Positions 47,859 to 57,136 of a stretch of 64,000 nt of DNA are shown piece after piece. The position numbers and the translations under genes are program-made. Position 1 is the stretch's first letter. The number at the start of each line of letters is the position of its first letter. Origin of the DNA: Roseibium sp. Sym1 (lineage in GTDB: Bacteria > Pseudomonadota > Alphaproteobacteria > Rhizobiales > Stappiaceae); NCBI RefSeq assembly GCF_027359675.1, contig NZ_CP114786.1, forward strand, positions 6,174,501 to 6,238,500, read 5' to 3'. The notes below the pieces were generated by a model that was not told the DNA's origin, made no database searches, and saw only the letters and a program-made list of their open reading frames with translations.

Positions 47859-48332
47859 ATGAACCGCCGTAACGCGTTCTATGACCGATACCGCCTTGTC
47901 TTTTATCTGCTCCTTCTGGGCATCGGTCTGTTTTTCCTTTTCGACGGCTACCAGACCCATTCGAATGCCCGGCTGCTCGCGACACAAGGTGCCGTCACAA
48001 CGGGAAAGATCCTGTCCAAACAAACAAGGGACCGGCGCTACGACCTTGACGGCCTGGGCCGGAAGTTGCACCTGCTGACCTATCGCTACGCGGTCGGCGG
48101 CGCGGAATTCACCGGAGAGGCCGCCGTTTCGGGTGAGCGCTACGAGACAAGCTCTCCCGGTGAAACGGTTGCGGTGCGCTTCGTTCGCGACACTCCCGAC
48201 ATTTCCGAGCTGAGCGAAGGCACACACGCGGCAATGGCCAGAAGCAGTTTCCTGTTCGCTTTCGTGGCCTTTGGCATGCTGGTTCTCATGATTGTCTTCG
48301 ACCGGATCCGGGGGCGCCTTAAACAGGCCTGA
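47859..48332 (+). CDS. DUF3592 membrane protein
   Basis: A 157-residue protein with two transmembrane helices (about 12-31 and 127-147) enclosing a periplasmic beta-rich DUF3592 domain (GKILSKQTRDRRYDLDG...YRYAVGGAEFTGEAAV, ETVAVRFVRDTPDISE). I start at ATG 47859 because GGGGGA lies 8 nt upstream; a TTG at 47853 is less likely. Function unknown; DUF3592 domains are found on many membrane proteins. Immediately downstream of the PleC-like gene, possibly co-transcribed. Confidence 0.8.
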   Translation: MNRRNAFYDRYRLVFYLLLLGIGLFFLFDGYQTHSNARLLATQGAVTTGKILSKQTRDRRYDLDGLGRKLHLLTYRYAVGGAEFTGEAAVSGERYETSSPGETVAVRFVRDTPDISELSEGTHAAMARSSFLFAFVAFGMLVLMIVFDRIRGRLKQA

Positions 48333-48550
48333 ACGACGGCGCCCACTAATCTTTGAGTTGTTTATTTTTTCAATACACGCTGATAGGGTGTAACGTCCTC
48401 CCCGGTTCCCTGCGGCAGGTTTCAGCCTGTGCGGGATTCTGGCCGGTAGGCGTCCCGCTAAACGAAATTGGACTGTGTGTTGGATTTTCGGAACTGAAAG
48501 CGGCGCGCGAGGGCGGCAGCCAACAGAATGTTGCGACGGGGAAAAGTGTC

Positions 48551-49240
48551 ATGACCAGCTACCAGCTTCAGCTGAATATCGATATGGAGACACTCAGATA
48601 CATCAAGGCGGCACAGCAGCGTATTACGCTGGCGAGAACCGTCAGCAGCAGCGAACCGAGCGTCGTGTGGCTGACGTTCGATCCCTTCGCCGCGAATATG
48701 ATCGAGTGGGCCGAGGATTTCTGGCTCTATGCATCCAACACCCAAATGACTTCCGGTGCGTCGATCCTGAAACTCTCCGAACTGACGCCGGGCCCGGCGC
48801 TTGACGCCGGATATTACCCGTTCACAGCCGCCGCGGTCTTCAACCAGTTTGTCGGCTCGTCGGATATTCCCCAAGGCTCGTTTGCGATCAACAACGACAT
48901 GCCGCCGTCGAGTTATCCGGCGCTGACATTCGGGCTGTCACAGACGGCCAACGTCAATGGACAGGTCACCGAGCGAAAAGTGATCTCTGCGCAGATGGTG
49001 CTGGCGAACCAGACGCTTCTCCTGACCCCAACCACCAGGGTCTATGTCTGGCTTCAGAGCCAGTTCACCAGCGGGACGGCGATCGGAAAGATCATCGGAA
49101 AATACACGGTCGCGACCTTCGGTGGCGGTGTGAGCGAAATCTCGATGACCTATGACCCAAATCGCGGCATCTTCGTACCTTCGAACGCTGCCCTGTCTGA
49201 CCAAGGGAACGTCCTGCACGTTGAACCAGCGATCATCTGA
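48551..49240 (+). CDS. Unrecognised 229-residue protein
   Basis: A soluble-looking protein with no signal peptide or helices, rich in Thr/Ser/Asn, probably all-beta. It begins MTSYQLQLNIDMETLRYIKAAQQRI and contains VVWLTFDPFAANMIEWAEDFWLYASNTQ and TTRVYVWLQSQFTSGTAI. The pattern faintly recalls all-beta secreted or fruiting-body-type proteins, but I cannot name a family. Codon choice looks looser than the neighbours and there is no shared operon, so acquisition by transfer is possible. ATG 48551 follows ACGGGGAAAAG; the frame is open back to 48353, without a good alternative start. Confidence 0.6.
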   Translation: MTSYQLQLNIDMETLRYIKAAQQRITLARTVSSSEPSVVWLTFDPFAANMIEWAEDFWLYASNTQMTSGASILKLSELTPGPALDAGYYPFTAAAVFNQFVGSSDIPQGSFAINNDMPPSSYPALTFGLSQTANVNGQVTERKVISAQMVLANQTLLLTPTTRVYVWLQSQFTSGTAIGKIIGKYTVATFGGGVSEISMTYDPNRGIFVPSNAALSDQGNVLHVEPAII

Positions 49241-49296
49241 TGTGTTGTCGACGCGGGGGACACAGACCCTTCGCCCCGTGGAACGACCGAAAGAGA

Positions 49297-52284
49297 TCAG
49301 GCTTTGCTGGCCTCGACTTCCCCGACAAGCCTGACAAACGTCGCCCTCACCTTGCCCTGCAATTCCGCGAGTTCCGTCTCGAGCCGGGAGAAGGTCGGAC
49401 TGCCGGACGCCTGCACCAGCAGGTCCAGAACGCCGCCCGGGGCCTCGGCCGGCACGAACTTGCCGGAGAGCGTCAGGCGCAGGACCTGGGTCAGCCGGTG
49501 ATAGAGACGTAGCGCCTCCAGCAGCAGTTCCGCATTGTCGAGGGCGAGAAAACCGGCGTCGCGGATGCGTTCCAGGGCCTGTTCCGTTCCCTGGGCGAGG
49601 ATCTGGGGGGCCTCATGTGCGTGGGCGAGTTGCAGGAACTGGGCGAGGAACTCGATATCAACCAGGCCGCCGGCAACCTGTTTCAGGTCCCAGATATCCC
49701 GGGTGCCCTTTTCTTTCTCGATCCGGGCGCGCATGGAGCGGACATCGTCGGCGAGTTTTACCTTGTCGCGCTCCTGCACCAGAGTGCCGTTGATGCTGTC
49801 GAAGATCTTCTGGCTGAATTCAGGCGTGGTGCAGGCAATAACCCTCGCCCTGGTCAGCGCCATGTGTTCCCAGGTCCAGGCTTCCTTTTTCTGATAGGCG
49901 ATGAAACCGTCCAGATTGGTCGCCAGCGGACCGGCATTGCCTGACGGGCGCAGGCGGAAATCCACTTCGTAGAGTGCCCCTTCCGCGGTCGGTGCGCTGA
50001 GGGCGGTGACCAGCCGCTGGGTGAGCCGCGTATAGTACTGCGTGATGGCAAGCGGCCGCCGGCCGTCGGACTGCTTGACGTCCTCCGGGGCTTCGTAGAG
50101 CAGGATCAGGTCCAGATCGGAGGCCGCGGTCATTTCACGTCCGCCCAGTTTCCCCATGGCCAGAACCGCGACATTGCCGCCCGGAACGCCACCGTGGCTT
50201 TCGCCGACATGCTCGATGACCCGGCCAAGCAGGCGATCGACCACCACTTCCGCAAGCCGTGCCAGGGCAAAACCGACCCGGTCTGCCGAAAGCGTATCGG
50301 AGATCAGCCTGAGGCCGATCAGGAATTGCTGTTCCTGGGTGAAAATCCGTGCCCGATCCAGCGCTTCCTCGTAAAAACGCGCCTGGGACAAGGTGCGGTC
50401 CAAGCCGCGCCGGAATTCCTCGACGCTCGGCATCGCGCCGAAAAAGGCGGGATCCAACACCGCGTCGAGCACATGCACGCGCTTGGAAACGGTTTCCGCC
50501 ATGCGTGGCGCCGCCCCCATGGTGGTCGCCAGAAGCGTCAGAAGCTGCGGATTGGATTTCAGCAGGGAGAACAGCTGCACCCCCGCAGGCAGCTTGGCCA
50601 GAAAACTGTCGAAGGCCCGCAGGGCCGCATCGGCATTGTCGGTCGCCGCCAGCGCCCCGATCAGGGCCGGATGCATTTCCGTCAACCGTTCGCGGGCCTT
50701 GGTCGAGCGTGTGCACGGATAACGCCCGAAATGCCACGCCTTGATGATGGCGGCGGCTTCCGCCGCCTGCTTGAAGCCGAGCCCTGCAAGCGTCTCCAGC
50801 GTGTCCGGGTCATGATCGTCACCGGTGAAGACCAGGTTGCCGAGTTCCGACGAGAGGCCCGGCTCGTCCTCGAACAGCTCGGCATAATGTTGCTGCACCT
50901 TGTGAAGATGGCCGAGCAGTTCCGTTTCGAAGCCGGCAAGACTGTCGAAGCCCATCAGGGCCGCCACCCGGTTCAGACCCTCCTTGTCCTTCGGCAAGAG
51001 CTGTGTCTGTTCGTCGTTGAGCATCTGGATGCGATGTTCGACATCGCGCAGGAACCGGTAGGCCGACGCCATTTCGTCACGCGTGCGGGCCAGGATCCAG
51101 TCCGCCTCGACAAGGGCGTCCAGCATGTCGAGCGTGCGCCGCCCGCGCAGCCCGGGATTGCGTCCCCCGGCAATCAGCTGCTGGGTCTGGACGAAAAACT
51201 CGACCTCGCGGATGCCGCCGCGTCCGAGTTTCACATTGTGGCCGGCCACGGCGATGGTGCCGTGGCCCTTGTGCATGTGGATCTGCCGCTTGATTGACTG
51301 GACATCGGCGATGGCCGCGAAGTCCAGATATTTGCGCCAGATGAAGGGCACGATCTCCCGCAGGAATTCCTCGCCGGCCGCAATGTCCCCCGCGCAGGGC
51401 CGCGCCTTGATCAGGGCCGCGCGCTCCCAGTTCTGGCCGAGCGACTCGTAATAGACCAGTGCGGCCGGAACCGACATGGCAAGCGGCGTCGCCCCCGGAT
51501 CGGGCCTGAGGCGCAGGTCGGTGCGGAAAACATAACCGTCCTCCGTGCGGTCCTGCATGATCTTGACCAGCCGCCGGGTCAGACGGACAAATTCCACCGG
51601 CGCTTCGGCGTTGCCGGCCATCGGGGCCGTCGCCGGATCGTAGAGCACGATGAGATCGATGTCGGAGGAGTAGTTCAGCTCGTTGGCGCCATGTTTGCCC
51701 ATGGCAAGGACGATAAGGCCGCTGTCCTTTTCCGGTTCCTCCGCGTCGCGCGGCGCGAACTTGTTGCGGCGGGCCAGATCGGTGAGGCAGAAGCGGATTG
51801 CCGCGGTCAGGGCCGCGTCGGCGAAACCGGCCAGGGCCCTGGTGACCCTGTCGAGACCGATGGCACCGGAAATGTCGGCCAGTCCGAGGGTCAGCGCCAG
51901 GTCGTGTTTCAGATGACGCAGGGCCCGCATGATCCCCGCTTCGTCTTCAGCCCTGGCCGCGCGCGCCTCCTCCAGCAACCGCTTCAGACGGGTTTCGGGC
52001 GCTTCCTGAAGCAGGGCGAGCAACCTGGCCGGATCGGCCAGCATCAGGTCGCGCAGATAGGGTGAATTGCCGATGATACCGGTGAGGAAACCTTCAAGGT
52101 CCGGCTTTTGCTCCAGGAGGGATTTCAAGGCGCCGCCGCTGTCGGCGTCCTCCAGAAGGTCTTTGAGGAACAGACCGGCGCGTTCCGTGTCGGGCGTGTG
52201 CGGAACAACCGCAACCCGGTCGGCAAGACTGCCGGCACCGCCGTCAGGACCGTTCCTGTTCTCCGGATGTGCCGCCTTGTTCAT
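49297..52284 (-). CDS. glnE: Glutamine synthetase adenylyltransferase/deadenylyltransferase
   Basis: A 995-residue bifunctional enzyme with two nucleotidyltransferase domains, each with the GKxGxxE-x-SDxDL motif: GKHGANELNYSSDIDLIVLYD in the N half and GKLGGREMTAASDLDLILLYE in the C half, plus the helical PII-interacting linkers. It adds or removes AMP from glutamine synthetase under nitrogen control. N-terminal (deadenylylating) and C-terminal (adenylylating) assignments follow the E. coli enzyme. It overlaps the upstream histidine kinase gene by ~41 nt, tying it to the kinase/regulator unit in translation. Confidence 0.97.
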   Translation of the reverse strand: MNKAAHPENRNGPDGGAGSLADRVAVVPHTPDTERAGLFLKDLLEDADSGGALKSLLEQKPDLEGFLTGIIGNSPYLRDLMLADPARLLALLQEAPETRLKRLLEEARAARAEDEAGIMRALRHLKHDLALTLGLADISGAIGLDRVTRALAGFADAALTAAIRFCLTDLARRNKFAPRDAEEPEKDSGLIVLAMGKHGANELNYSSDIDLIVLYDPATAPMAGNAEAPVEFVRLTRRLVKIMQDRTEDGYVFRTDLRLRPDPGATPLAMSVPAALVYYESLGQNWERAALIKARPCAGDIAAGEEFLREIVPFIWRKYLDFAAIADVQSIKRQIHMHKGHGTIAVAGHNVKLGRGGIREVEFFVQTQQLIAGGRNPGLRGRRTLDMLDALVEADWILARTRDEMASAYRFLRDVEHRIQMLNDEQTQLLPKDKEGLNRVAALMGFDSLAGFETELLGHLHKVQQHYAELFEDEPGLSSELGNLVFTGDDHDPDTLETLAGLGFKQAAEAAAIIKAWHFGRYPCTRSTKARERLTEMHPALIGALAATDNADAALRAFDSFLAKLPAGVQLFSLLKSNPQLLTLLATTMGAAPRMAETVSKRVHVLDAVLDPAFFGAMPSVEEFRRGLDRTLSQARFYEEALDRARIFTQEQQFLIGLRLISDTLSADRVGFALARLAEVVVDRLLGRVIEHVGESHGGVPGGNVAVLAMGKLGGREMTAASDLDLILLYEAPEDVKQSDGRRPLAITQYYTRLTQRLVTALSAPTAEGALYEVDFRLRPSGNAGPLATNLDGFIAYQKKEAWTWEHMALTRARVIACTTPEFSQKIFDSINGTLVQERDKVKLADDVRSMRARIEKEKGTRDIWDLKQVAGGLVDIEFLAQFLQLAHAHEAPQILAQGTEQALERIRDAGFLALDNAELLLEALRLYHRLTQVLRLTLSGKFVPAEAPGGVLDLLVQASGSPTFSRLETELAELQGKVRATFVRLVGEVEASKA

Positions 52285-53695
52285 GCCCGCTCCTGCTGCT
52301 GTCCGGTTCCACCGGTTCGAGATCTATGCGGGCACTCAGGCCCGGTGCCTCATTCTTGAAGCGCAAGTCTCCTCCATGCAAGCGGGCAACCGCCTTGACC
52401 AGGCTCAAACCAAGCCCGGTCCCCGGCTCCGAACGGCTTTCCTCAAGGCGTACGAAACGTTCCTTGACGCGGTCCTGATCCTTTTCCGGAATGCCCGGCC
52501 CGTTGTCGGTCACGGCCAGGCAGACACGGCCGTTTTCCGTCAGGCCGGTCAACCGGATCACCAGGCCCCCCTCCTCCGGGCGGCCGTATTTGAGCGCGTT
52601 TTCGATCAGGTTCACCAGCACCTGGCTGATCAGGTCCCGGTTGCACTCGGCCATCAGTCCTGCCGGAACATCCGTTTCCAGCCGGCCGCCCTCGTCTTCG
52701 ACGAGAGGCTCGTAAAGTTCCGAGATTTCGGCGACCAGCCGGTTGAGGTCCGTCGGCTCCATGACCGTGCCCGGCGCCATGGATTCGATCCGGGCGATCC
52801 GAAGCAGCGCATTGAACACCCGCAACAGCTGGTCGGATTCGTCGAGCGCCGCTTCAAGCGCCGTGCGATAGCCCTCCTCCCCTTTCGCCTCGCGCAGCGC
52901 CGTTTCGATACGTGTCTGCAGGCGCGTCAGCGGCGTTTTCAGGTCATGGGCAATGTTGTCGGTGACATCCTTCATCGACTGCATCAGTAGTTCGATGCGG
53001 TCGAGCATGGTGTTCAGGTTGACCGCAAGCCGGTCGAATTCATCGTTGGTTCCGGCAATGGACAGCCGGCCGGACAGGTCTCCCTGCATGATCGTGCGGC
53101 TGGTCGCGGACATGTCGTCGATGCGTTTCATCACCCGCCGGCTGACGAAGAACCAAGTGATCGCGGCCATCACCACGACGACGATCAGCCAGAGGCGCAG
53201 CGCATTGCCCAGAAGGTTGGAAAAGCGCAGCTGATCGCCAAGGTCCCGGCCGACGAGGAGGCGAAAACCGCCGCGCAACTCGAAGGTGCGCACCATGGCC
53301 TGGCGCTCGACATCCTCGGAATTCTGGCCAAGGCGGGTGTAGCGGACCCTCCGCAAGCCGCCATCGGCTTCTTCCAGCACGGTGGTCGGCAGGCGGGCGA
53401 TGTTGCCCACAAGGGCATTGCCGGCAAAGTCCGTCAGCAGGTAGAGGCTGGCATCCGGATGACGGGAGCGGCTGTCGATGGTTTCGACAAGATCGCGCAC
53501 GCCGCCGCGCACGTAGACATCCGCCAGGCCTTTCAGTTCCGAATCGACCGACTGAACGACCTGCTCGGACATCAGGTGATCTGTGTTTTCCGAGACATAG
53601 ACGAGCAGAAATCCGGACATCACCGTGAAGACGGCGATGTAGAGCAGCGACAGCTTGAAAGCTGTCGTGCGGGTGAACCTAGTGAACCGCGTCAC
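52244..53695 (-). CDS. Sensor histidine kinase (HAMP/HisKA)
   Basis: A 483-residue kinase: helix 15-35, an extracytoplasmic region (~36-165), helix 166-184, HAMP (~185-240), DHp with phospho-acceptor H250 in NIAHDLKTPLTRLQ, and an ATPase domain with NLIENALKYG, TDNGPGIP and GTGLGLSLVKAVA. It partners with the response regulator directly upstream (17-nt overlap). The DHp NIAHDLKTPL is typical of Tct/Cpx-like kinases. Adjacent degP suggests envelope stress sensing, as in the Cpx pathway, which is inference. Confidence 0.92.
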   Translation of the reverse strand: MTRFTRFTRTTAFKLSLLYIAVFTVMSGFLLVYVSENTDHLMSEQVVQSVDSELKGLADVYVRGGVRDLVETIDSRSRHPDASLYLLTDFAGNALVGNIARLPTTVLEEADGGLRRVRYTRLGQNSEDVERQAMVRTFELRGGFRLLVGRDLGDQLRFSNLLGNALRLWLIVVVVMAAITWFFVSRRVMKRIDDMSATSRTIMQGDLSGRLSIAGTNDEFDRLAVNLNTMLDRIELLMQSMKDVTDNIAHDLKTPLTRLQTRIETALREAKGEEGYRTALEAALDESDQLLRVFNALLRIARIESMAPGTVMEPTDLNRLVAEISELYEPLVEDEGGRLETDVPAGLMAECNRDLISQVLVNLIENALKYGRPEEGGLVIRLTGLTENGRVCLAVTDNGPGIPEKDQDRVKERFVRLEESRSEPGTGLGLSLVKAVARLHGGDLRFKNEAPGLSARIDLEPVEPDSSRSGHEQGGTSGEQERS

Positions 53696-54365
53696 GGATG
53701 GTGTATCCGGCGCCCCGGATCGTGTGCAGCAGAGGCGTATCGAAACCCTTGTCGATCTTGCCGCGCAGCCGGGAGATGTGCACGTCGATCACGTTGGTCT
53801 GCGGGTCGAAATGATACTCCCAGACATTTTCCAGCAGCATGGTGCGGGTGACCACCTGGCCGGCATGCTGCATCAGGTATTCCAGAAGCCTGAATTCGCG
53901 CGGCTGCAACGGAATGTCGGTCTCGCCGCGGCGGCAGGAATGGGCCATGCGGTCGAGTGTCAGGTCACCGACCTTGTAGGTGGTCTCGACCTGGCCGGCC
54001 GATTTCGGCCGCCGGGCAAGCGCCTCGACACGGGCCTGCAATTCGGTGAAGGCATAGGGCTTGGGAAGATAATCGTCGCCGCCGGCCTTCAGGCCCTTGA
54101 CCCGGTCATCGACCTGGCCGAGGGCGGAGAGGATCAGGACCGGCGTATGGTTGCCCTGCCTGCGCAGTTCCTGGATGACGGCAAGGCCGTCCAGCTTCGG
54201 CAGCATCCGGTCCACGATGAGGATGTCGTAGCTGCTGTCCAGCGCCATCTGCAGACCCGTCTGTCCGTCGCCGGCCTTGTCCGCAGTGTGACCGAGTTCG
54301 CTCAGGCCCTTGACCAGGTAGCCGGCAGCTTCCGGATCGTCTTCAATGACAAGAATCTTCAACAT
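53679..54365 (-). CDS. OmpR-family response regulator
   Basis: A 228-residue regulator: receiver domain (D52 in ILIVDRMLPKLDG; K at PVLILSAL..) and an OmpR/PhoB winged-helix domain (~130-225, PLQPREFRLLEYLMQHAGQVVTRTMLLENVW). The cognate kinase follows in the same unit. A direct repeat in front of the degP-like gene (56302-56316) is a plausible binding site. Probably controls envelope-stress or metal-responsive genes; the exact signal is unknown. Confidence 0.93.
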   Translation of the reverse strand: MLKILVIEDDPEAAGYLVKGLSELGHTADKAGDGQTGLQMALDSSYDILIVDRMLPKLDGLAVIQELRRQGNHTPVLILSALGQVDDRVKGLKAGGDDYLPKPYAFTELQARVEALARRPKSAGQVETTYKVGDLTLDRMAHSCRRGETDIPLQPREFRLLEYLMQHAGQVVTRTMLLENVWEYHFDPQTNVIDVHISRLRGKIDKGFDTPLLHTIRGAGYTIRDAVH

Positions 54366-54460
54366 GTAACCCTTTTACCTTGAGTTGCGCTCGAGGGCCA
54401 ATCGACATTCCTGCAAGACTGAGCCGTTTAGGTGGCTCAAATTTCGACGCCTGGCGATCC

Positions 54461-54507
54461 AAAAAAAATGGCTGGCGGCGGCGATGGATGTGAGACGCCG
54501 CCGCCAG
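54461..54507 (-). terminator. Intrinsic terminator of the DegP-type protease gene
   Basis: A perfect 12-bp stem CTGGCGGCGGCG (54472-54483)/CGCCGCCGCCAG (54496-54507) with a 12-nt loop. On the minus strand it is followed by CC and ATTTTTTTT (complement of the eight As at 54461-54468). It lies between the protease stop and the response regulator gene, so separates the two units. Confidence 0.88.
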
Positions 54508-54652
54508 TCAGTCAGGGTTTGGGGCAAAACCCTTGGTCTGTCCTTGTGGAAGGCGGACAGAACCTTGGCGATGACCGGCCCGACGGGGTTTAGGGGCAGA
54601 GGGCAGGCCGGTCACGCCGCACAGGAGCCGGTTCCGGGGAACCGTTCCCTGA

Positions 54653-56179
54653 TCAGGCCAGGTTCATGGGCAGGGCCACGAACCGGGTGGAATTGTTGCT
54701 CTCGACCCGGAAGAGCACGGCCTTGCGACCATCCTTTTCCGCCTTTTCGAGCGCTTTCAGGACATCGTCAGGGCTGTTCACCGCCATGCCGGCGACTTCC
54801 AGGATCACGTCACCCGTGGCCAGGCGTTTCTCCGCCGCGGGGCTGTCCGGATCGATTTCCGCGATGACAACGCCCTCACCGTCCATGCCGGCTTCCGCCT
54901 TGGTGGTCAGGACCAGGCCGAGATCATCCAAGCTGGTCTTGCTGTCCAGGGCCTCCGGCTGCACCGCCGAGGCCTGTTCGGTCTCCTGCAGTCGGCCGAG
55001 GGTCACGGTGATGTCCTGTTCCTTGCCGTCACGCCAGACCGTGATATCGACCTTTGTGTCCGGCTCGTAGGCGGCAATGATCTTGGACAGCTCGCGCGGG
55101 CCATCCACACTGGTCCCGTCAACCGACAGGATGGTGTCGCCTGAGCGCAGGCCAGCCTTCTGAGCCGGGCTGTTTTCCTGCGCTTCCGCGACGATTGCGC
55201 CGCGGGCCTCCTCAAGGCCAAGGCTCTCCGCGATATCGCCGGTGACGTTCTGAATCTGAACGCCCAGCCAACCGCGGACGACGGTGCCGCCATCCTTCAG
55301 CTCCATGATGACATCCTGGGCCGTGGAAGCCGGGATCGCGAACGCGATGCCCACATTTCCGCCGGACGGCGAGAAGATCGCGGCATTCACACCGATGACT
55401 TCACCATGCATGTTGAAGGCCGGACCACCGGAGTTGCCGCGGTTGACCGGAGCATCGATCTGGATGAAGTCGTCATAGGGGCCTGCACCGATGTCACGGC
55501 CGCGGGCCGATACGATACCCGCCGTGACGGATCCGCCAAGGCCGAACGGGTTGCCGATGGCGACGGTCCATTCGCCAACTTCCGGCGCCTCGTCGGCGAA
55601 GTCGACATAGGTGAAGTCCTTGTCGGCCTCGACCTTGAGCAGCGCCAGGTCGGTGCGTTTGTCGGCACCGATCAGCGTGGCGGCATATTCGTCACCCTTC
55701 TGGTCGATGACGGTGAATTCCGTGCCCTTGTCGATCACGTGATGGTTGGTGACCACATATCCGTCTTCGGAAATGAAGAAGCCGGACCCCTGGGACAGGC
55801 CATACTGACGCGGCTGACGGCGCTGGTCCTGGCCGTTTTCACCACGGCCACCGAAATCACGGAAGAACTTCTGGAACGGATGACCGTCCGGCAGGCCCTT
55901 GAAAAAGTCCTCAAAGCCGTCCTTGCCGCCGAAGTTCATCATGCGCGGCTCGGCAGCCTGCTTCACCTGGACGCTGACGACCGCGGGGCTGACGGTGCGA
56001 ACGACATCGGAGAAGTCTGCCGGGGCGGCGGCATCGACGCGCACCGGATCCGCAAAGGCCAACTGGCTCGGAACTACGGTCTGGGCGGTCATGAGCCCGG
56101 CGGCGCCGAGGGCGACAACGCCCGCCAGCAATTTTGCGCGGCGGGACCGCAGGGGAGAGACAGAGCGACGGTTTTCCAT
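54653..56179 (-). CDS. degP: DegP/HtrA-family periplasmic serine protease
   Basis: A 508-residue HtrA protease. N-terminal signal or anchor segment (about 15-43, cleaved near LAFA), trypsin-like domain with triad H147 (TNHHVI), D177 (RTDLALL) and S250 (GNSGGP), then two PDZ domains (~285-385 and ~410-500). It degrades or refolds misfolded envelope proteins. I use the ATG at 56179, which has GAGGAAGAAA upstream. A direct repeat TAAGA-N5-TAAGA lies ~125 nt upstream. Located beside a two-component system, as expected for envelope-stress control. Confidence 0.96.
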   Translation of the reverse strand: MENRRSVSPLRSRRAKLLAGVVALGAAGLMTAQTVVPSQLAFADPVRVDAAAPADFSDVVRTVSPAVVSVQVKQAAEPRMMNFGGKDGFEDFFKGLPDGHPFQKFFRDFGGRGENGQDQRRQPRQYGLSQGSGFFISEDGYVVTNHHVIDKGTEFTVIDQKGDEYAATLIGADKRTDLALLKVEADKDFTYVDFADEAPEVGEWTVAIGNPFGLGGSVTAGIVSARGRDIGAGPYDDFIQIDAPVNRGNSGGPAFNMHGEVIGVNAAIFSPSGGNVGIAFAIPASTAQDVIMELKDGGTVVRGWLGVQIQNVTGDIAESLGLEEARGAIVAEAQENSPAQKAGLRSGDTILSVDGTSVDGPRELSKIIAAYEPDTKVDITVWRDGKEQDITVTLGRLQETEQASAVQPEALDSKTSLDDLGLVLTTKAEAGMDGEGVVIAEIDPDSPAAEKRLATGDVILEVAGMAVNSPDDVLKALEKAEKDGRKAVLFRVESNNSTRFVALPMNLA

Positions 56180-56301
56180 ATTTTCTTCCTCTATCGACTT
56201 TCGAACTGAAGGCCATCTTGCAGAACGCACGCAGGGACTCGCGTTCCATGTTCAAGGAAGAACGTAGTGGAGCCAGCCTTACAGGCGCCTGTCGGGAAGA
56301 T

Positions 56302-56316
56302 TAAGAATTTGTAAGA
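56302..56316. promoter_or_regulatory. Candidate response-regulator direct repeat before degP
   Basis: TAAGA-ATTTG-TAAGA gives two identical 5-mers at a 10-bp period, the spacing of OmpR/PhoB-family tandem sites. It sits about 125-140 nt upstream of the degP start, on the shared side with a glutathione transferase gene, and may be bound by the adjacent regulator. Confidence 0.5.
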
Positions 56317-56356
56317 TTGGCCGGCAGGCGAAGCGCCGCCTGAAGTGCCGGCGCGA

Positions 56357-57007
56357 TCAGGCGTCCGGAAACAGCACCCTTGCGTCGCCGGACCGCCATT
56401 TCGGCCATTTGTGCATCACCGATTGCAGCCTCCCGGACGTCTCGAACGAGACCAGCCAGGCCTTCAACGCGGACCAGTCCTGATGGTCGAACCAGTCCCT
56501 GTCGGTGTTGGCGAACTGCCGGACAAAGGGCAGGATCGCATAGTCGGCAAGGCAGGCGCGGTTGCCGAACAACCAGCGGCGGGCCGACAGGCGGCGGTCA
56601 AGCGTGCGGAGAAACTCCGATGCCGCTGCCCGCTCTTCCACCCTGTCGGCATCCTTGTAGCGCGTATCGTATTTATACCGGTCGAGATGACGCTTGAAGG
56701 GGCCGTCGCACGTCCCGATGAGCTCGAGCGCCGCATCCAACCCCTCCCCGTCCGGCTCCAGCCAGTTGTCCGGATCGGCGATTGCGAGGGCCCATCGCAT
56801 GATGTCGAGGCTTTCGTCAAGCACCTCATCCCCGGCCTTGAGGCAGGGCACCGTCGCGGACGGAGATGCTTCCAGAAACTCCGGCGCCTTGTCGCGCAGC
56901 ACGATTTCACGCAGTTCCACCGTTTGCCCGCTTGCCGCAATCGCAAGGCGCGCGCGGATGGCATAGGGGCAACGGCGGAAGGAGTACAGGATCGGGACGT
57001 CTTTCAT
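56357..57007 (-). CDS. Glutathione S-transferase family protein
   Basis: A 216-residue GST: N-terminal thioredoxin-like domain (PILYSFRRCPYAIRARLAIAASG, with the CPY motif; ATVPCL; DESLDIMRW) and a C-terminal helical domain. The CPY motif suggests a Cys-type (omega/beta-like) enzyme with thiol-transfer rather than conjugation activity. ATG 57007 follows GGAGCGGG; the upstream in-frame ATG at 57031 gives an extra tail not seen in relatives. Transcribed leftward away from the DUF2336 gene and toward degP's upstream region. Confidence 0.88.
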   Translation of the reverse strand: MKDVPILYSFRRCPYAIRARLAIAASGQTVELREIVLRDKAPEFLEASPSATVPCLKAGDEVLDESLDIMRWALAIADPDNWLEPDGEGLDAALELIGTCDGPFKRHLDRYKYDTRYKDADRVEERAAASEFLRTLDRRLSARRWLFGNRACLADYAILPFVRQFANTDRDWFDHQDWSALKAWLVSFETSGRLQSVMHKWPKWRSGDARVLFPDA

Positions 57008-57136
57008 CCCGCTCCAATGGCTCAGGAACAAGGCAAGGTCAACACCGGGACGACAGGCGCGCCATCACGACGCTCTTGGTCCTTTTCACAAGTTGTAAAG
57101 GAATATTGGAGAAAATTTGCCCGATAGGGTACATCG

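Noticed and set aside
46335..48227. Minus-strand open frame over the PleC-like kinase
   Set aside because: Antisense of a full sensor kinase; composition follows GC bias.
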